Positions 9,724 to 19,121 are shown, counted from the stretch's first letter. The stretch: DNA of 64,000 bases from UBA6168 sp039819485 (GCA_039819485.1 JBCBRY010000038.1:1-64000), one strand, 5' to 3'. The notes: generated by a model not told the origin, from the sequence alone. Numbers and translations: made by a program.

Positions 9724-10350
9724 TCATTCATTTAATTTCCAAACATTTCCGCGAAAGTCTGTCCATTCCGTAATACCAATACCTTTCACCAAGGTAAATG
9801 ACTTTGGCGGCACATAAGACAAAAATTCTTCAACGACATTTTCCGCTATAAATGCTGGCGCAGTCTGGCCATTGTAATTAAAATCTTCAACGTAAGTAGC
9901 ATTGTACTTTTCATTAACACGGAATTCATTTACATCCTCATCCAACCGCAGAACTTCTTCCGTAATTGCTGTACCTCTGTACGGCATTATCCTGATATGA
10001 TCTTCACCGATCAAAAGCAGCGATAAATACATGGTGGTATCCGAAGTAGAATTAAACTGAAGGGTTGCGCTCCGCAGCTCACACTGCTTAGGACCACCAT
10101 CCCGTTCACAATCGACCCAGGTGGTAGGTGTCGGTTCCAGGAATAGATCTACATTAACGGAATTCGTATCGCCGGCTTCATTCGAAAATAAAAATGTTTT
10201 TTTGTCTTCAAAAAGCGATATCCATCTCAATAAATCATCACTGACCCAGTAATTGAACTTTTCGGTTTGAACCGGATCATCTTCTTCACAGCTAATTAAA
10301 AAAAGTGTTGCAAAAAAAAGGGTCATTAAAAAAGAAGCTTTGAATTTCAT
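9724..10350 (-). CDS. Lipoprotein of unknown function
   Basis: This 208-residue protein has a clear lipobox (FLISCEED, Cys at about residue 21) and an acidic +2 region. The body (about 30-208) is predicted beta-rich: KTFLFSNEAG, SATLQFNSTSD, DTTMYLSLLLIGEDHIRI. I do not recognise the family. CERDGGPKQCEL contains two cysteines that could pair. It lies in front of another lipoprotein gene on the same strand. Upstream, at 10417-10523, is one copy of the conserved inverted-repeat element that also precedes the lipoprotein gene at 18474. The conserved part ends about 67 bp before this start, a promoter-like distance. Confidence 0.7.
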   Translation of the reverse strand: MKFKASFLMTLFFATLFLISCEEDDPVQTEKFNYWVSDDLLRWISLFEDKKTFLFSNEAGDTNSVNVDLFLEPTPTTWVDCERDGGPKQCELRSATLQFNSTSDTTMYLSLLLIGEDHIRIMPYRGTAITEEVLRLDEDVNEFRVNEKYNATYVEDFNYNGQTAPAFIAENVVEEFLSYVPPKSFTLVKGIGITEWTDFRGNVWKLNE

Positions 10351-10416
10351 TTTATGTTATTTTTTTATGAAATAATTTAATGTTTTAAAAAAATTAGAAA
10401 GAGGTATTTAATTGCC

Positions 10417-10523
10417 TGGACAAAAACAAGGTGCGTTAAAAATGACACTTTTATTTTGGCAAATATTTGATTTCCAATCCCCAAAACCCTTTTTCAGGCA
10501 AAGGAAAAGTGTCATTTTTTTGA
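10417..10523 (-). repeat. Conserved 52-bp-spaced inverted-repeat element, copy 1
   Basis: The perfect 15-bp ends AAAAATGACACTTTT (10438-10452) and AAAAGTGTCATTTTT (10505-10519) flank a 52-bp spacer. Read on the minus strand, toward the lipoprotein gene at 10350, the right-hand end is followed by ACGCACCTTGTTTTTGTCC. By hand alignment about 88 of 103 positions match the copy at 18337-18446, including the exact 52-bp spacing. The TTTTTG at about 10422-10427 could be a -7 box. It may be a shared promoter/operator or a small non-autonomous repeat. Confidence 0.75.
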
Positions 10524-10578
10524 TCTATTACTTATTTATTTTTTGCGCAAAAAATGTTTTCAATAAAATTGTTCGTAC

Positions 10579-13422
10579 TTATCGCACTACTAATTTTTCA
10601 GCATGGATAATTTCGCCATGATCCATAATATTGAAATAATAAATTCCTGCCGGCCATTCTTTTCGCTCGACTTTAGTCTGACCGTTGATCATTATTTTTT
10701 GATCAACGATTTTTCCCTGTTGATCAAATAATTGAAATATCAACATAGGGGAATGATAATCATTGATGCGAATCGTGGCGGATTCAAAACATGGATTTGG
10801 AAAAACGTCCACGTCTAAATCTGGACGTCCGGACTCATGGGTCGGCACCTCGCCGATCAAAAGCCAAAAGTCTTCGATGGTGTGAAAAGTGGTATTCGTT
10901 TGCACAGGCGGATTAAAATCAAAATATATGTAAGCGGTATTTTCGATCAGGGTGCCCAGCGGATTATTTTCTTGCTGGGCAATGTGGAATTTCACAAAGC
11001 CGTTCGACTCCGGTTCGTTGGTGGTACTGTCCGGCAATAGAATTGGATCGAAAATAAATTTTAATATTCCCTGACCATTTAATTCATAAGTAAATGGGTG
11101 GCTGGCTGAAATATTACGGATAGAAGCAGGGTCCAAAAATTGGGTGAGCGTATCAATGATCACAACCCTGAAAGCAGTATCCGTACCCGTATTTTGAAAC
11201 CGGATCAAGTAGTCCAGCTCTGTGTGTTCCTGGATAAAATGATTGTACGGCCGCCAGCCGCTTGGAGAAGCAACCTTGTCATTGGGGTCGTAGCTGGCAA
11301 TCACCTCCTGGCAGTTGGTGGAGAACCAGGGCTGGTTATCATTTTCCTCGATCTGGCCAAACACACCAAAGTTAATGGGACCGAAGCAGCCTTCCACCGA
11401 ACCCGTTGCCACAGGCGATCCAAGGACGCCCGGAAAATCAGGGTCCTGTTCGGCGATGATGTGGTAAGTTGCTCCCGAACCGGCCTGAAAAACGATGGTG
11501 GTCGATTCGCCGGGCCCCAATTCAAAATCACCCTGCAACAGGATAATATTATCTTCGATCACGATGTATTCGAACGGGGAGGTCATGCCTTCTCCCGAAT
11601 TGATTATTTCGAAGAAAATGCTGTCATTTTCACAGGTAGCTTCCACGCCGATAATCGGTCCGAACCAGGGGGTACCACAGATCGTGTCTGGAAGAATATG
11701 CGCCTCGGTGCAGAGCGTCTGCCCAAAAAGGGAGATGTCGCAACCGACCATAAATTCCAACAAAAACTCGCTGCATTCATTGGGGCCAACCGTACCAATG
11801 TCAAAAATCAACTGCTGTCCGACTTGCGAGAGAATAGGAGCGGTAGCCGAAATAAATGTCAGGCTGTCGGGCAGATTAACTTCTATCGTTACATCGTCAG
11901 CCGCCTCGGTGCCCCGATTGCAGTAGGAGATAATGTAATTGTTGGAATTGCACAGGCGGAGAAAATTCACATTGATATCAACCTCCATGAGCGGGCAATC
12001 CTCCAACGCTTGTACAGGAATATCCGTGAAAGTAGTGTCGTAAAAATTTACTGCATTGCCGGCATAAAAAGGTTCGCAAATTTCCCAGTAATCATTTAGC
12101 GGTGTCACTTTTAATTCCCATTCACCGGTGTCGATCAAAATGTCATAAATGCCATCGGCATCGGTCACATCATAGGCGGTCCAATTCTCAGCAACAGCCT
12201 CCACCACCCAACCTTCGAGTGGCATTTCATTATCAAAATCACAATTATTGTTTTCATCAAAAAAGACGGTGCCAATTAAATGATGACTAAATAAATTGCC
12301 CGACCCATTTACTTTTAGCAGAAATAAATCCCGGGGATCAAAAGAATCAAACTCATAACCCAGTATGATAAACCCACCGTCGCTGGTCAGCGACAGGTCT
12401 GTAAAGACTTCCCTTTTATCACTGGCATCATATCTTTTTGTCCACATTTCTACCCCGAAAGGATACATCTTGAAAATGATTGGTGAAACTGGAGTTGTAA
12501 AATCAGTTGCTCCGAAAATATAATTACCCACTGCATCGACGGCCACGTCAGTAAATTCAATAAACTGAAATTGGTTGTATGCCTTGAAAAATTCTTCCGA
12601 GCCATCCAGCTCCACTTTGGCAGCAAAGGGATAAGCCGTAGAAAATTCCACGTTGCTATATCCCGCTACAATAACTTCACCGTCAATCGTTTCGGCCAAA
12701 GTACTGAGCCGCTGGTCTTCGAACAAGTCCCAGGTTTTTGTCCATATTTCATTTCCGTTTCCATCCAGCCTGATCAGTACGGCATCATCATCGGGAGAAA
12801 CGGCAGAATTGGTGACACCAGCTAAAAAGATCGATCCATTTGAATGCACAATGCCGTCGTTGATGGCGTAGTTCCCGGACTGTTCATATTTTATATCCCA
12901 AATAATTTCGCCGCCGCTGTCCAATCGGAGGCAGTGGAATTCAAGCACAGACAAGCTCGCCACTTCGTAATTGACGGTCATCATATAGTCGCCATTCGGG
13001 AAAACGCCAAAGCTACTTGACCGAAAATCCACTAACGGAACTCCCCCAAAGTCAAATTCCTTTTTCCAGTTCAGGTCGCCGTTGGGTGCATAGCTGGCCA
13101 AAAAAGCAAGGTCAGTCCCCGTTGTATCAACATTGCCGATTGAGATGAGATTGCCTTCAGCGGTTTCATGCAGCACCTCCTGGAAGGAATCATCTTTCCC
13201 GTCGGCTTCGTTCAACCGCTCCCAAATGACATGGCCATCAGCGTCGAGCCGGACCAGTTTTCTTCCGCCAACCAGGTAATCCCCATTGGCCAGCTCTAAA
13301 ACTGATTGGGCAAAATCGTCCGTGACAAAATCGTAAGACCTTCGCCACCCCTGGCCCACAACCTGCTGACAGGCAATAAAAAACAAAGCGACAAATACTA
13401 TATGTAAATAATTGAATTTCAT
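10579..13422 (-). CDS. T9SS-exported protein with propeller and DUF7619 domains
   Basis: This 947-residue secreted protein starts with a signal peptide ending near ACQQVVGQ. Residues about 30-370 are repeats of the LVRLDADGHVIWERL kind (delta-60-like/PQQ-like propeller blades). A Cna-B/SdrD-like domain follows (FFDENNNCDFDNEMPLEGW, about 385-460), then a DUF11-like domain (YCNRGTEAADDVTIEVNLPD). A DUF7619-type domain begins SYDPNDKVASPSGW and ends YIYFDFNPPVQTNT. The last about 80 residues are a T9SS type-A sorting domain (VDVFPNPCFESATIRI to EKLVVR), so it is exported through the outer membrane and released or anchored at the surface. Its start is 152 bp from the divergent gene at 13575. Confidence 0.88.
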   Translation of the reverse strand: MKFNYLHIVFVALFFIACQQVVGQGWRRSYDFVTDDFAQSVLELANGDYLVGGRKLVRLDADGHVIWERLNEADGKDDSFQEVLHETAEGNLISIGNVDTTGTDLAFLASYAPNGDLNWKKEFDFGGVPLVDFRSSSFGVFPNGDYMMTVNYEVASLSVLEFHCLRLDSGGEIIWDIKYEQSGNYAINDGIVHSNGSIFLAGVTNSAVSPDDDAVLIRLDGNGNEIWTKTWDLFEDQRLSTLAETIDGEVIVAGYSNVEFSTAYPFAAKVELDGSEEFFKAYNQFQFIEFTDVAVDAVGNYIFGATDFTTPVSPIIFKMYPFGVEMWTKRYDASDKREVFTDLSLTSDGGFIILGYEFDSFDPRDLFLLKVNGSGNLFSHHLIGTVFFDENNNCDFDNEMPLEGWVVEAVAENWTAYDVTDADGIYDILIDTGEWELKVTPLNDYWEICEPFYAGNAVNFYDTTFTDIPVQALEDCPLMEVDINVNFLRLCNSNNYIISYCNRGTEAADDVTIEVNLPDSLTFISATAPILSQVGQQLIFDIGTVGPNECSEFLLEFMVGCDISLFGQTLCTEAHILPDTICGTPWFGPIIGVEATCENDSIFFEIINSGEGMTSPFEYIVIEDNIILLQGDFELGPGESTTIVFQAGSGATYHIIAEQDPDFPGVLGSPVATGSVEGCFGPINFGVFGQIEENDNQPWFSTNCQEVIASYDPNDKVASPSGWRPYNHFIQEHTELDYLIRFQNTGTDTAFRVVIIDTLTQFLDPASIRNISASHPFTYELNGQGILKFIFDPILLPDSTTNEPESNGFVKFHIAQQENNPLGTLIENTAYIYFDFNPPVQTNTTFHTIEDFWLLIGEVPTHESGRPDLDVDVFPNPCFESATIRINDYHSPMLIFQLFDQQGKIVDQKIMINGQTKVERKEWPAGIYYFNIMDHGEIIHAEKLVVR

Positions 13423-13574
13423 GTCAAAGTTTGAGAGTTGATGTGTTTTGTTTTATTCACAGCACAAAAATGGAGGATTGGGAAGAACTGGCAAACGACA
13501 AAATTGTGAATTTATCGAAATCGAAATTGGCACAAACTCATATATTTAGGCTTTCAACAACAATTTTATCGAAA

Positions 13575-14972
13575 ATGAAAAAGAGTGATTTGTATCAAAT
13601 TTATCTGCATTTATCATCAGAACAGCGCATGGCGCTCACTAAATTTGTCCACTCTCCTTTCCACAACCTCCGGGAGGATGTAAAGAACCTCCATCTGTTC
13701 CTGACCAAAAACATCGAAAAGAACCCTGCCGCTTTTACTTTTGAAAAAGCCCACACAGCCGCCTATCCCAGTACACCTTTCGACATGCAGCAACTGCGGT
13801 ACTGCATGAGCTACCTCATGAAAGTCATTGAAAAATATTTCGTCCATAGCGAAGCAACCTCAGACCCTTTGAAAAACCAGATCTGGCTGGCCAATGCCTT
13901 CCGAAAAATGGGCCTGGAAAAACATACCCGACGGGCACTCAACCGCGGCAGGGCCATCCAGCAAAAGCATTCGACGACCGAGGTCGATTTCTATGAAAAA
14001 AACTACCTCCTCGAAACGGAGCAATATCACTACGCCCAAGGCATGAAGCGGACCGCCCCCCGCAACCTCCAACAGATCAACAACTCACTCGACCTTTCCT
14101 TTTTAGCCAAAAAATTAAAACAAAGTTGCCTGGCCCTTTCCCACGGGGCCATTGCGAATGTGGAGTACGATACGGGCCTGCTAAACCTGGTACTGGATTA
14201 TCTGGAACAGGCCCCCTGGCTGGATGAACAACCAGCCATTTCCCTTTACTTTTACCACTACCGGGCCGCCACCACCCAACATGCCCGCTATTTTGAAAAA
14301 ATGAAAATGGGCATTTTAAAATACGGCTATTTGCTGCCCAATGATGAATTGAGGAACATGCACCTGCTTGCGATCAACTTTTGCATACAGCGGTTCAACA
14401 AAGGTGAGGAACAATATTTATTCGAAGTCTTTGACCTGTACAAATCTGCTTTGGAAAAAGAAATTTTATTGCAAAACAACCGCATTAGCCGGTTCGCATT
14501 TAAGAACATCGCAGGTATTGCCATCCGGTTGGGTGAATTTGACTGGACAGCAGACTTTATCGATCAATACAAATCGGCCGTTGAACCCCGGCACAGAAGG
14601 AATTATACCGACTTCAACATGGCTAAATTATTTTATGCAAAAAAAGACCTGGAAAAAGCCATGCAATTATTACAGAAAGTTGAATACGAAGACGTCTTCC
14701 TCAATCTCGACGCCAAAATCCTTTTGTTGAAAATTTATTTCGAATTAAATGAAACCGATGTGTTGGATAGTTTTATCAATTCTTTTCAGCGTTATTTGCA
14801 ACGCAGAAAAGGATTGGGCTACCATCGGGAAAATTACCTGAACACCTTACAATTTGCCCGCCGGTTGATCAGCCTCAACCCTTTTGACAAAAATGAAAAA
14901 ACAGCCTTAAAAAAAGAAATCGAAATGGCCGCTGCCGTCGGTGAGCGGGAGTGGCTGTTGGAACAATTGTAA
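13575..14972 (+). CDS. Unassigned helical protein, 465 residues
   Basis: I do not recognise this family. The frame is open from 13431, but the methionine at 13575 (MKKSDLYQIYLHLSSEQR) is the likely start because upstream residues look non-protein-like. No signal peptide or membrane segment is seen, so it is cytoplasmic. It is predicted almost entirely alpha-helical, with TPR-like phrases (KLFYAKKDLEKAMQLLQKV, ILLLKIYFELNETDVLDSF), suggesting a helical-repeat scaffold. The motif LTKFVHSPFHN near residue 20 is distinctive. It is divergent from the T9SS gene and 51 bp upstream of the kinase-M23-aminotransferase gene, so the two may form one transcript. A GC-rich hairpin sits between them. Confidence 0.7.
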   Translation: MKKSDLYQIYLHLSSEQRMALTKFVHSPFHNLREDVKNLHLFLTKNIEKNPAAFTFEKAHTAAYPSTPFDMQQLRYCMSYLMKVIEKYFVHSEATSDPLKNQIWLANAFRKMGLEKHTRRALNRGRAIQQKHSTTEVDFYEKNYLLETEQYHYAQGMKRTAPRNLQQINNSLDLSFLAKKLKQSCLALSHGAIANVEYDTGLLNLVLDYLEQAPWLDEQPAISLYFYHYRAATTQHARYFEKMKMGILKYGYLLPNDELRNMHLLAINFCIQRFNKGEEQYLFEVFDLYKSALEKEILLQNNRISRFAFKNIAGIAIRLGEFDWTADFIDQYKSAVEPRHRRNYTDFNMAKLFYAKKDLEKAMQLLQKVEYEDVFLNLDAKILLLKIYFELNETDVLDSFINSFQRYLQRRKGLGYHRENYLNTLQFARRLISLNPFDKNEKTALKKEIEMAAAVGEREWLLEQL

Positions 14973-14977
14973 ACCGG

Positions 14978-15014
14978 GCGGCCTGTCCGCCCAAACAGCG
15001 GACCGGACAGCCGC
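14978..15014. repeat. GC-rich hairpin between two genes
   Basis: GCGGCCTGTCCG (14978-14989) pairs with CGGACAGCCGC (15004-15014), with one bulge. A smaller alternative, GGGCGG/CCGCCC, overlaps the 5' arm. There is no T-run. It could set differential expression of the downstream gene or be a processing site. Confidence 0.5.
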
Positions 15015-15023
15015 ACTACTTTT

Positions 15024-18000
15024 ATGCAAACAAATTATTCTGACATAGAAATTACCACCCTCCAGGCGGAAGCACTCGCTTTACGCTATTATGGCCTGAA
15101 AGTCAGCGCTAAAAAATTGCCCGGTTTTGTAGATTTTAATTTTTACATTAAAACAAAAAACAACGAAGCCTACACATTAAAAGTCACTCGGCCAGCTTCC
15201 GATCCGGAAACGATTGCCTACCAGACCGCACTGTTGCAGCATTTAGAAAAAACAAATACGCCACTTGATTTGCCGACGACCATTCTTGCAAAAAATGGAG
15301 AAGCATCCGTGCCATTGGGCAACAACCGTTTTTTGAGAATATTAAAATGGGTGCCAGGAAGAATATTAAAAAGTATAAATCCCCGGTCGGCTGAATTACT
15401 GGAAAGCTGGGGAAAAACCGCAGCACTTCTTTCCGCACACTTAAACGGTTTCGACCATCCGGCTGCCCACCGGTTTGAAAATTGGAATCCCAGTGAAACT
15501 CTATATGCGAAAAAATACCGGGCATACATCAAAGAACAAGAGCAATTGGAAATAGCCGATTATTTTTGGAATTTGTTTGAAACGGCCGCCCTCCCCTTTT
15601 TACCCGATTTGAGAAAAAGCGTCAACCACGATGATGCGCATGAACAAAACCTGCTCGTCAGTCAGCATTTAAACAATCCCGAGATTACCGGAATAATAGA
15701 TTTTGGAGATGCTATTTATACCGAAACCATCAATGAATTAGCAATTGCATGCGCCTATTCAGCCATGGGTTTACCCGATCCGCTTTCAGCCATTTCGCAT
15801 GTGGTCGGTGGCTATCACAAAACATTTCCCATTGAAGAAAAAGAATTAAAGGTTTTATTTCCCTTAATCGGGGCGCGGCTAATGATCACCGTGGCCAATG
15901 CTGCGTGGAACCGGCATCGTGAACCAGAAAATGAATATTTATTTGTGAGCGAAAAACCAGCCTGGGATTTATTAAAAAAATTAAGAAGCATCCCGCCTGA
16001 ATTAGCCTATTATACTTTTAGAGACACCTGTGGCATGGAGGCCTGCCCACAAAAAGAATTATTTAAAAAATTAATTTCCGACGTCAATTTACACCCGGTA
16101 GTCGATTTTCAAAACAAGCAAGTAACAACGCTTGATTTAAGCGTCGGTAGCCTGGATTTAGGAAACAATAACAATTTCGCTACCATCAATAAATTTGAAA
16201 AAACAATTAATTCAATATTAGAAGAAAACAATGCCGAATTTGGGATCGGCGGATATGGAGAAGTGCGGCCATTTTATACCACCGACGCTTACAAGGTCGA
16301 AGGAAACAATGGCGCTCAATGGCGAACAGTGCATTTAGGCATCGATGTTTGGGCCGCTGCCGGAACACCTGTTTGTGCGCCGTTGGCTGGAAAAATATTT
16401 GGTGTTTTTGACAATGCAGGCGACTGTAATTATGGCCCGACCATTATTTTGGAACACACATTAAATGCAAACGGTGTCACTGTTTCCAACGGCAACACCG
16501 CTACGGGAGAGAGCCTGATATTTTATTCCCTTTACGGACATTTAAGCACCGAATCTTTGGCTGGCAAAGAAAATGGAATGCTTATAGAAAAAGGAGAAAA
16601 AATTGCTGAATTTGGAGCCCCTCCAATTAATGGCAACTGGCCGCCACACCTCCATTTTCAGATCATGCTGAACATGTTGGGAAATAAAGTGGATTTCCCC
16701 GGCGTGGCCTACCCTGAAGAAATAAATGTCTGGAAAAGTATTTGTCCTGACCCTTCATTATTTTTTTCGAAAAAAATAAAAACAAAAAAATACGCACCGG
16801 CTTCCGAAATAATTTCTGCCAGAAAAAACAAACTGGGTAAAAGCCTGAGCATTTCATATGAACGCCCGTTGCACATAGTGCGAGGCTACATGCAATATTT
16901 ATATGACTCCACCGGCAGGCGTTTCCTGGACACCGTAAATAATGTGGCACACGTCGGGCACGAACATCCGAAAGTAGTACGTGCCGCACAGCGACAAATT
17001 GGTTTGTTAAATACCAACACCCGTTATTTGCACGAAAACATCATTCGATTTTCCGAAGAATTATTAGCGACATTCCCACCGGAATTATCTGTCGTGCATT
17101 TGGTTAATTCCGGCAGCGAAGCCAACGAGCTGGCCATGCGAATGGTGGAGGCATATACTGGCTCCAAAGAAATGATTGCCGTGGAAGTTGGCTATCATGG
17201 AAATACTGGAAGAAGCGTTGACGTAAGCAGTTATAAATTTGATGGAAAAGGTGGAAAAGGTGCCCCTCCAAAAACACACGTCGTTCCTATTCCCGATACA
17301 TTTAGAGGTATTTATAAAAATGAAAAAAATGCAGGGGAAAAATATGCATCGCACATTTTAGAAAAAATAAACAAACTAAAATCGGGCGGCAAAAATGTGG
17401 GAGGATTTATTTGCGAGAGCATTTTAAGTTGTGGCGGACAAATTGTTTTGCCAAAAAACTATTTAAAAAATGCCTATCAATTTGTTCGGGAAAATGGAGG
17501 TTTGTGCATTGCTGACGAAGTACAGGTTGGGTTTGGGCGCGTCGGTGAAAAATTCTGGGGATTTGAATTACAGGAAGTCGTCCCCGACATTGTGACATTG
17601 GGCAAGCCTATCGGTAATGGGCACCCCCTGGCAGCAGTGGTCACTACCCGAAAAGTTGCAGATGCATTTGCCAACGGAATGGAGTATTTTAATACGTTCG
17701 GCGGCAATCCGGTATCATGCGCCATTGGGTCCGAAGTCTTAAAAATCGTAAAAGAAAACAATTGGCAAAAACACGCGCTGGAAGCAGGCAATTATTTGAA
17801 AAATAAATTAATCGAACTAAAAAATAAATTTCCGGTTATTGGCGATGTGCGCGGCCATGGTTTATTCCTTGGTTTTGAATTAATCAAAAATATAGAAACC
17901 TTGGAGCCTGCTGCCGGGCAGGCGTCTTATCTGGCCAACCGCATGCGGGAGCGTGGTATTTTAATGAGCACAGACGGACCTTTTCATAATGTAATAAAAA

Positions 18001-18095
18001 TAAAACCGCCCATGTGTTTTAATAAACAGAACGCCGACTTTTTAATAAGCAACCTGGAAATAGTTTTGGCCGAAAATTATATGGCGATTAATTAA
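15024..18095 (+). CDS. Fusion: kinase-fold, M23 peptidase-fold and class III aminotransferase
   Basis: A 1023-residue three-part protein. Residues about 1-330 are an aminoglycoside/choline-kinase (APH) fold with the catalytic loop NHDDAHEQN (His202-Asp203 to Asn209) and the metal-binding DFGD. Residues about 390-590 resemble an M23/LytM domain: HLGID (His437, Asp441) and HLHF (His542, His544) supply the usual zinc-site pattern. Residues about 610-1023 are a class III PLP aminotransferase with GSEANELAMR and Lys861 in GKPIGNGHP. This is the layout of ethanolamine-phosphate/hydroxylysine phospho-lyase-like proteins, where the kinase phosphorylates an amino alcohol and the PLP domain eliminates phosphate. 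No signal peptide is present, so the M23 part probably acts in the cytoplasm or is non-proteolytic. Substrate is inferred. Confidence 0.85.
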   Translation: MQTNYSDIEITTLQAEALALRYYGLKVSAKKLPGFVDFNFYIKTKNNEAYTLKVTRPASDPETIAYQTALLQHLEKTNTPLDLPTTILAKNGEASVPLGNNRFLRILKWVPGRILKSINPRSAELLESWGKTAALLSAHLNGFDHPAAHRFENWNPSETLYAKKYRAYIKEQEQLEIADYFWNLFETAALPFLPDLRKSVNHDDAHEQNLLVSQHLNNPEITGIIDFGDAIYTETINELAIACAYSAMGLPDPLSAISHVVGGYHKTFPIEEKELKVLFPLIGARLMITVANAAWNRHREPENEYLFVSEKPAWDLLKKLRSIPPELAYYTFRDTCGMEACPQKELFKKLISDVNLHPVVDFQNKQVTTLDLSVGSLDLGNNNNFATINKFEKTINSILEENNAEFGIGGYGEVRPFYTTDAYKVEGNNGAQWRTVHLGIDVWAAAGTPVCAPLAGKIFGVFDNAGDCNYGPTIILEHTLNANGVTVSNGNTATGESLIFYSLYGHLSTESLAGKENGMLIEKGEKIAEFGAPPINGNWPPHLHFQIMLNMLGNKVDFPGVAYPEEINVWKSICPDPSLFFSKKIKTKKYAPASEIISARKNKLGKSLSISYERPLHIVRGYMQYLYDSTGRRFLDTVNNVAHVGHEHPKVVRAAQRQIGLLNTNTRYLHENIIRFSEELLATFPPELSVVHLVNSGSEANELAMRMVEAYTGSKEMIAVEVGYHGNTGRSVDVSSYKFDGKGGKGAPPKTHVVPIPDTFRGIYKNEKNAGEKYASHILEKINKLKSGGKNVGGFICESILSCGGQIVLPKNYLKNAYQFVRENGGLCIADEVQVGFGRVGEKFWGFELQEVVPDIVTLGKPIGNGHPLAAVVTTRKVADAFANGMEYFNTFGGNPVSCAIGSEVLKIVKENNWQKHALEAGNYLKNKLIELKNKFPVIGDVRGHGLFLGFELIKNIETLEPAAGQASYLANRMRERGILMSTDGPFHNVIKIKPPMCFNKQNADFLISNLEIVLAENYMAIN

Positions 18096-18182
18096 TTTAG
18101 CCTTTATTTTTGTGATCTTTAATTGGGAAATAATTCTGGGCAAAAAAAATTTAAATACAGGATAAAAAAATTTCGAGTACAC

Positions 18183-18288
18183 CCTCCCTCCAACCCCCTC
18201 CAAAGGAGAACATGAGCGTATTTAATTCCCCCTGCTGGAGAGGGACAAAAAAAATTTAATTTCCCCCTTTGGAGGGGGCAGGGGGAGG
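18183..18288. repeat. Hairpin of CCCTCCAAAGG-type words
   Basis: The left arm 18183-18207 has CCCTCC and CCCCCTCCAAAGGAG. The right arm 18263-18288 has CCCCCTTTGGAGGGGGCAG. They are imperfect reverse complements separated by about 55 bp, and a further TTCCCCCTGCTGGAG word lies in the loop. It is the same build as the other word-repeat hairpins here. Confidence 0.75.
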
Positions 18289-18336
18289 ATTTCCAAGTAC
18301 CAATTATCATTGTTTAATTTTGCCCTATAAGCAGGT

Positions 18337-18446
18337 AGTCAAAAAAAATGATACTTTTTCTTTGCTTGAAAATGAGTCTTGAGGCTTGGAAAGCAAACAT
18401 TTGTCAAAAGAAAAGTGTCATTTTTAGCGCCCCTTATTTTTGTCCA
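18337..18446 (+). repeat. Conserved 52-bp-spaced inverted-repeat element, copy 2
   Basis: The ends AAAAATGATACTTTT (18344-18358) and AAAAGTGTCATTTTT (18411-18425) differ from perfect pairing by one base and flank a 52-bp spacer. The downstream flank AGCGCCCCTTATTTTTGTCC (18426-18445) matches copy 1 at all but three positions. The spacer matches at 41 of 52 by hand count. Shared landmarks are CTTTGC, TGAAAA, TTGGAAA and CAAA(T/C)ATTTG. Confidence 0.75.
18435..18442 (+). promoter_or_regulatory. Possible -7 box TATTTTTG
   Basis: TATTTTTG fits the Bacteroidota TAnnTTTG -7 consensus. The -33 position falls inside the conserved AAAAGTGTCATTTTT end of the element rather than on a TTTG. Transcription would begin near 18449, about 25 nt before the lipoprotein start at 18474. 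Confidence 0.4.
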
Positions 18447-18473
18447 AAAACTTAATCAGTTGAAAAACATAAA

Positions 18474-19121
18474 ATGAAATACTGCTATCTTTTTTCATTG
18501 CTAATTACCACGTTGGTATCGGGTTGCTTTTCTAAAGGCAACAATCAAACATCGCCCAAATCACTTCCTGATTATTTTCAAAAAACTGAACCTGCCGATA
18601 CTTTGCTTTTTGAAATAAATGATGCTGAAGAAATAAATTGGACCGACACCCTTTCTAATCGTTTGTTTTTTTCCAAAATGGAAACACAATTGATGAACGG
18701 GGTCGAGTATTTTGACAACTCTGGAAGGCTCACTGTCATTGGACGAACCCGGTTTTCTTTTAACGACCAATTGGATGCCTACCTCGTGGATATGCGGCAG
18801 CATTGGTACCGGAATCTCTCCATTTTTATATTTGATTTGCAAAAAGAAATATTTATCCACCGGGAAACCGTTGCAGAATTTTATGGCGGTGAGGGTGGGC
18901 AAATCCTGACGGGCAGTTGGTTGATGGATTTCGACGGCGATGGTTCCAAAGACCTGGTTCGGCATGAAGTAGAGCATTGGATTATTCTGGACGACGATAA
19001 TCCTAGGGACACCCTGACGCAACATGCCGCATTTTTAGCGTGGGAAGCAAATAAATTTTTGGAAAAAGAAGCAAATACGGAAGCCCTGGTTAAACAGTTT
19101 CCGATAAAGTTGTTTTGGTAA
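18474..19121 (+). CDS. Lipoprotein of unknown function
   Basis: This 215-residue protein has a lipobox near residue 18 (LVSGCFSKG) followed by an Asn/Ser/Pro linker. One Asp-rich loop, LMDFDGDGSKDLVRHE, matches the DxDxDGxxD calcium-binding loop of FG-GAP/VCBS repeats, so part of it may be a single propeller-like or EF-hand-like unit. The rest is unassigned. It is monocistronic, with 175 bp to the amidase gene. Its upstream region is copy 2 of the conserved element that also precedes the lipoprotein gene at 9724-10350; the two proteins show no obvious sequence similarity by eye. Confidence 0.7.
   Translation: MKYCYLFSLLITTLVSGCFSKGNNQTSPKSLPDYFQKTEPADTLLFEINDAEEINWTDTLSNRLFFSKMETQLMNGVEYFDNSGRLTVIGRTRFSFNDQLDAYLVDMRQHWYRNLSIFIFDLQKEIFIHRETVAEFYGGEGGQILTGSWLMDFDGDGSKDLVRHEVEHWIILDDDNPRDTLTQHAAFLAWEANKFLEKEANTEALVKQFPIKLFW

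Larger units (their letters stand above)
18096..18473. other. Intergenic region with two repeat structures
   Basis: This is 378 bp with no gene. It holds a C/G-rich word-repeat hairpin (18183-18288) and then the second copy of the conserved inverted-repeat element (18337-18446), which reaches to 28 bp from the next start. A minus-strand frame at 18119-18310 runs through the hairpin and is not protein-like. Confidence 0.7.

Noticed and set aside
11140..12099. A 319-residue plus-strand reading frame inside the T9SS propeller gene
   Set aside because: Antisense to a gene with a clear sorting domain; low-complexity, Arg/Asn-rich product without motif.
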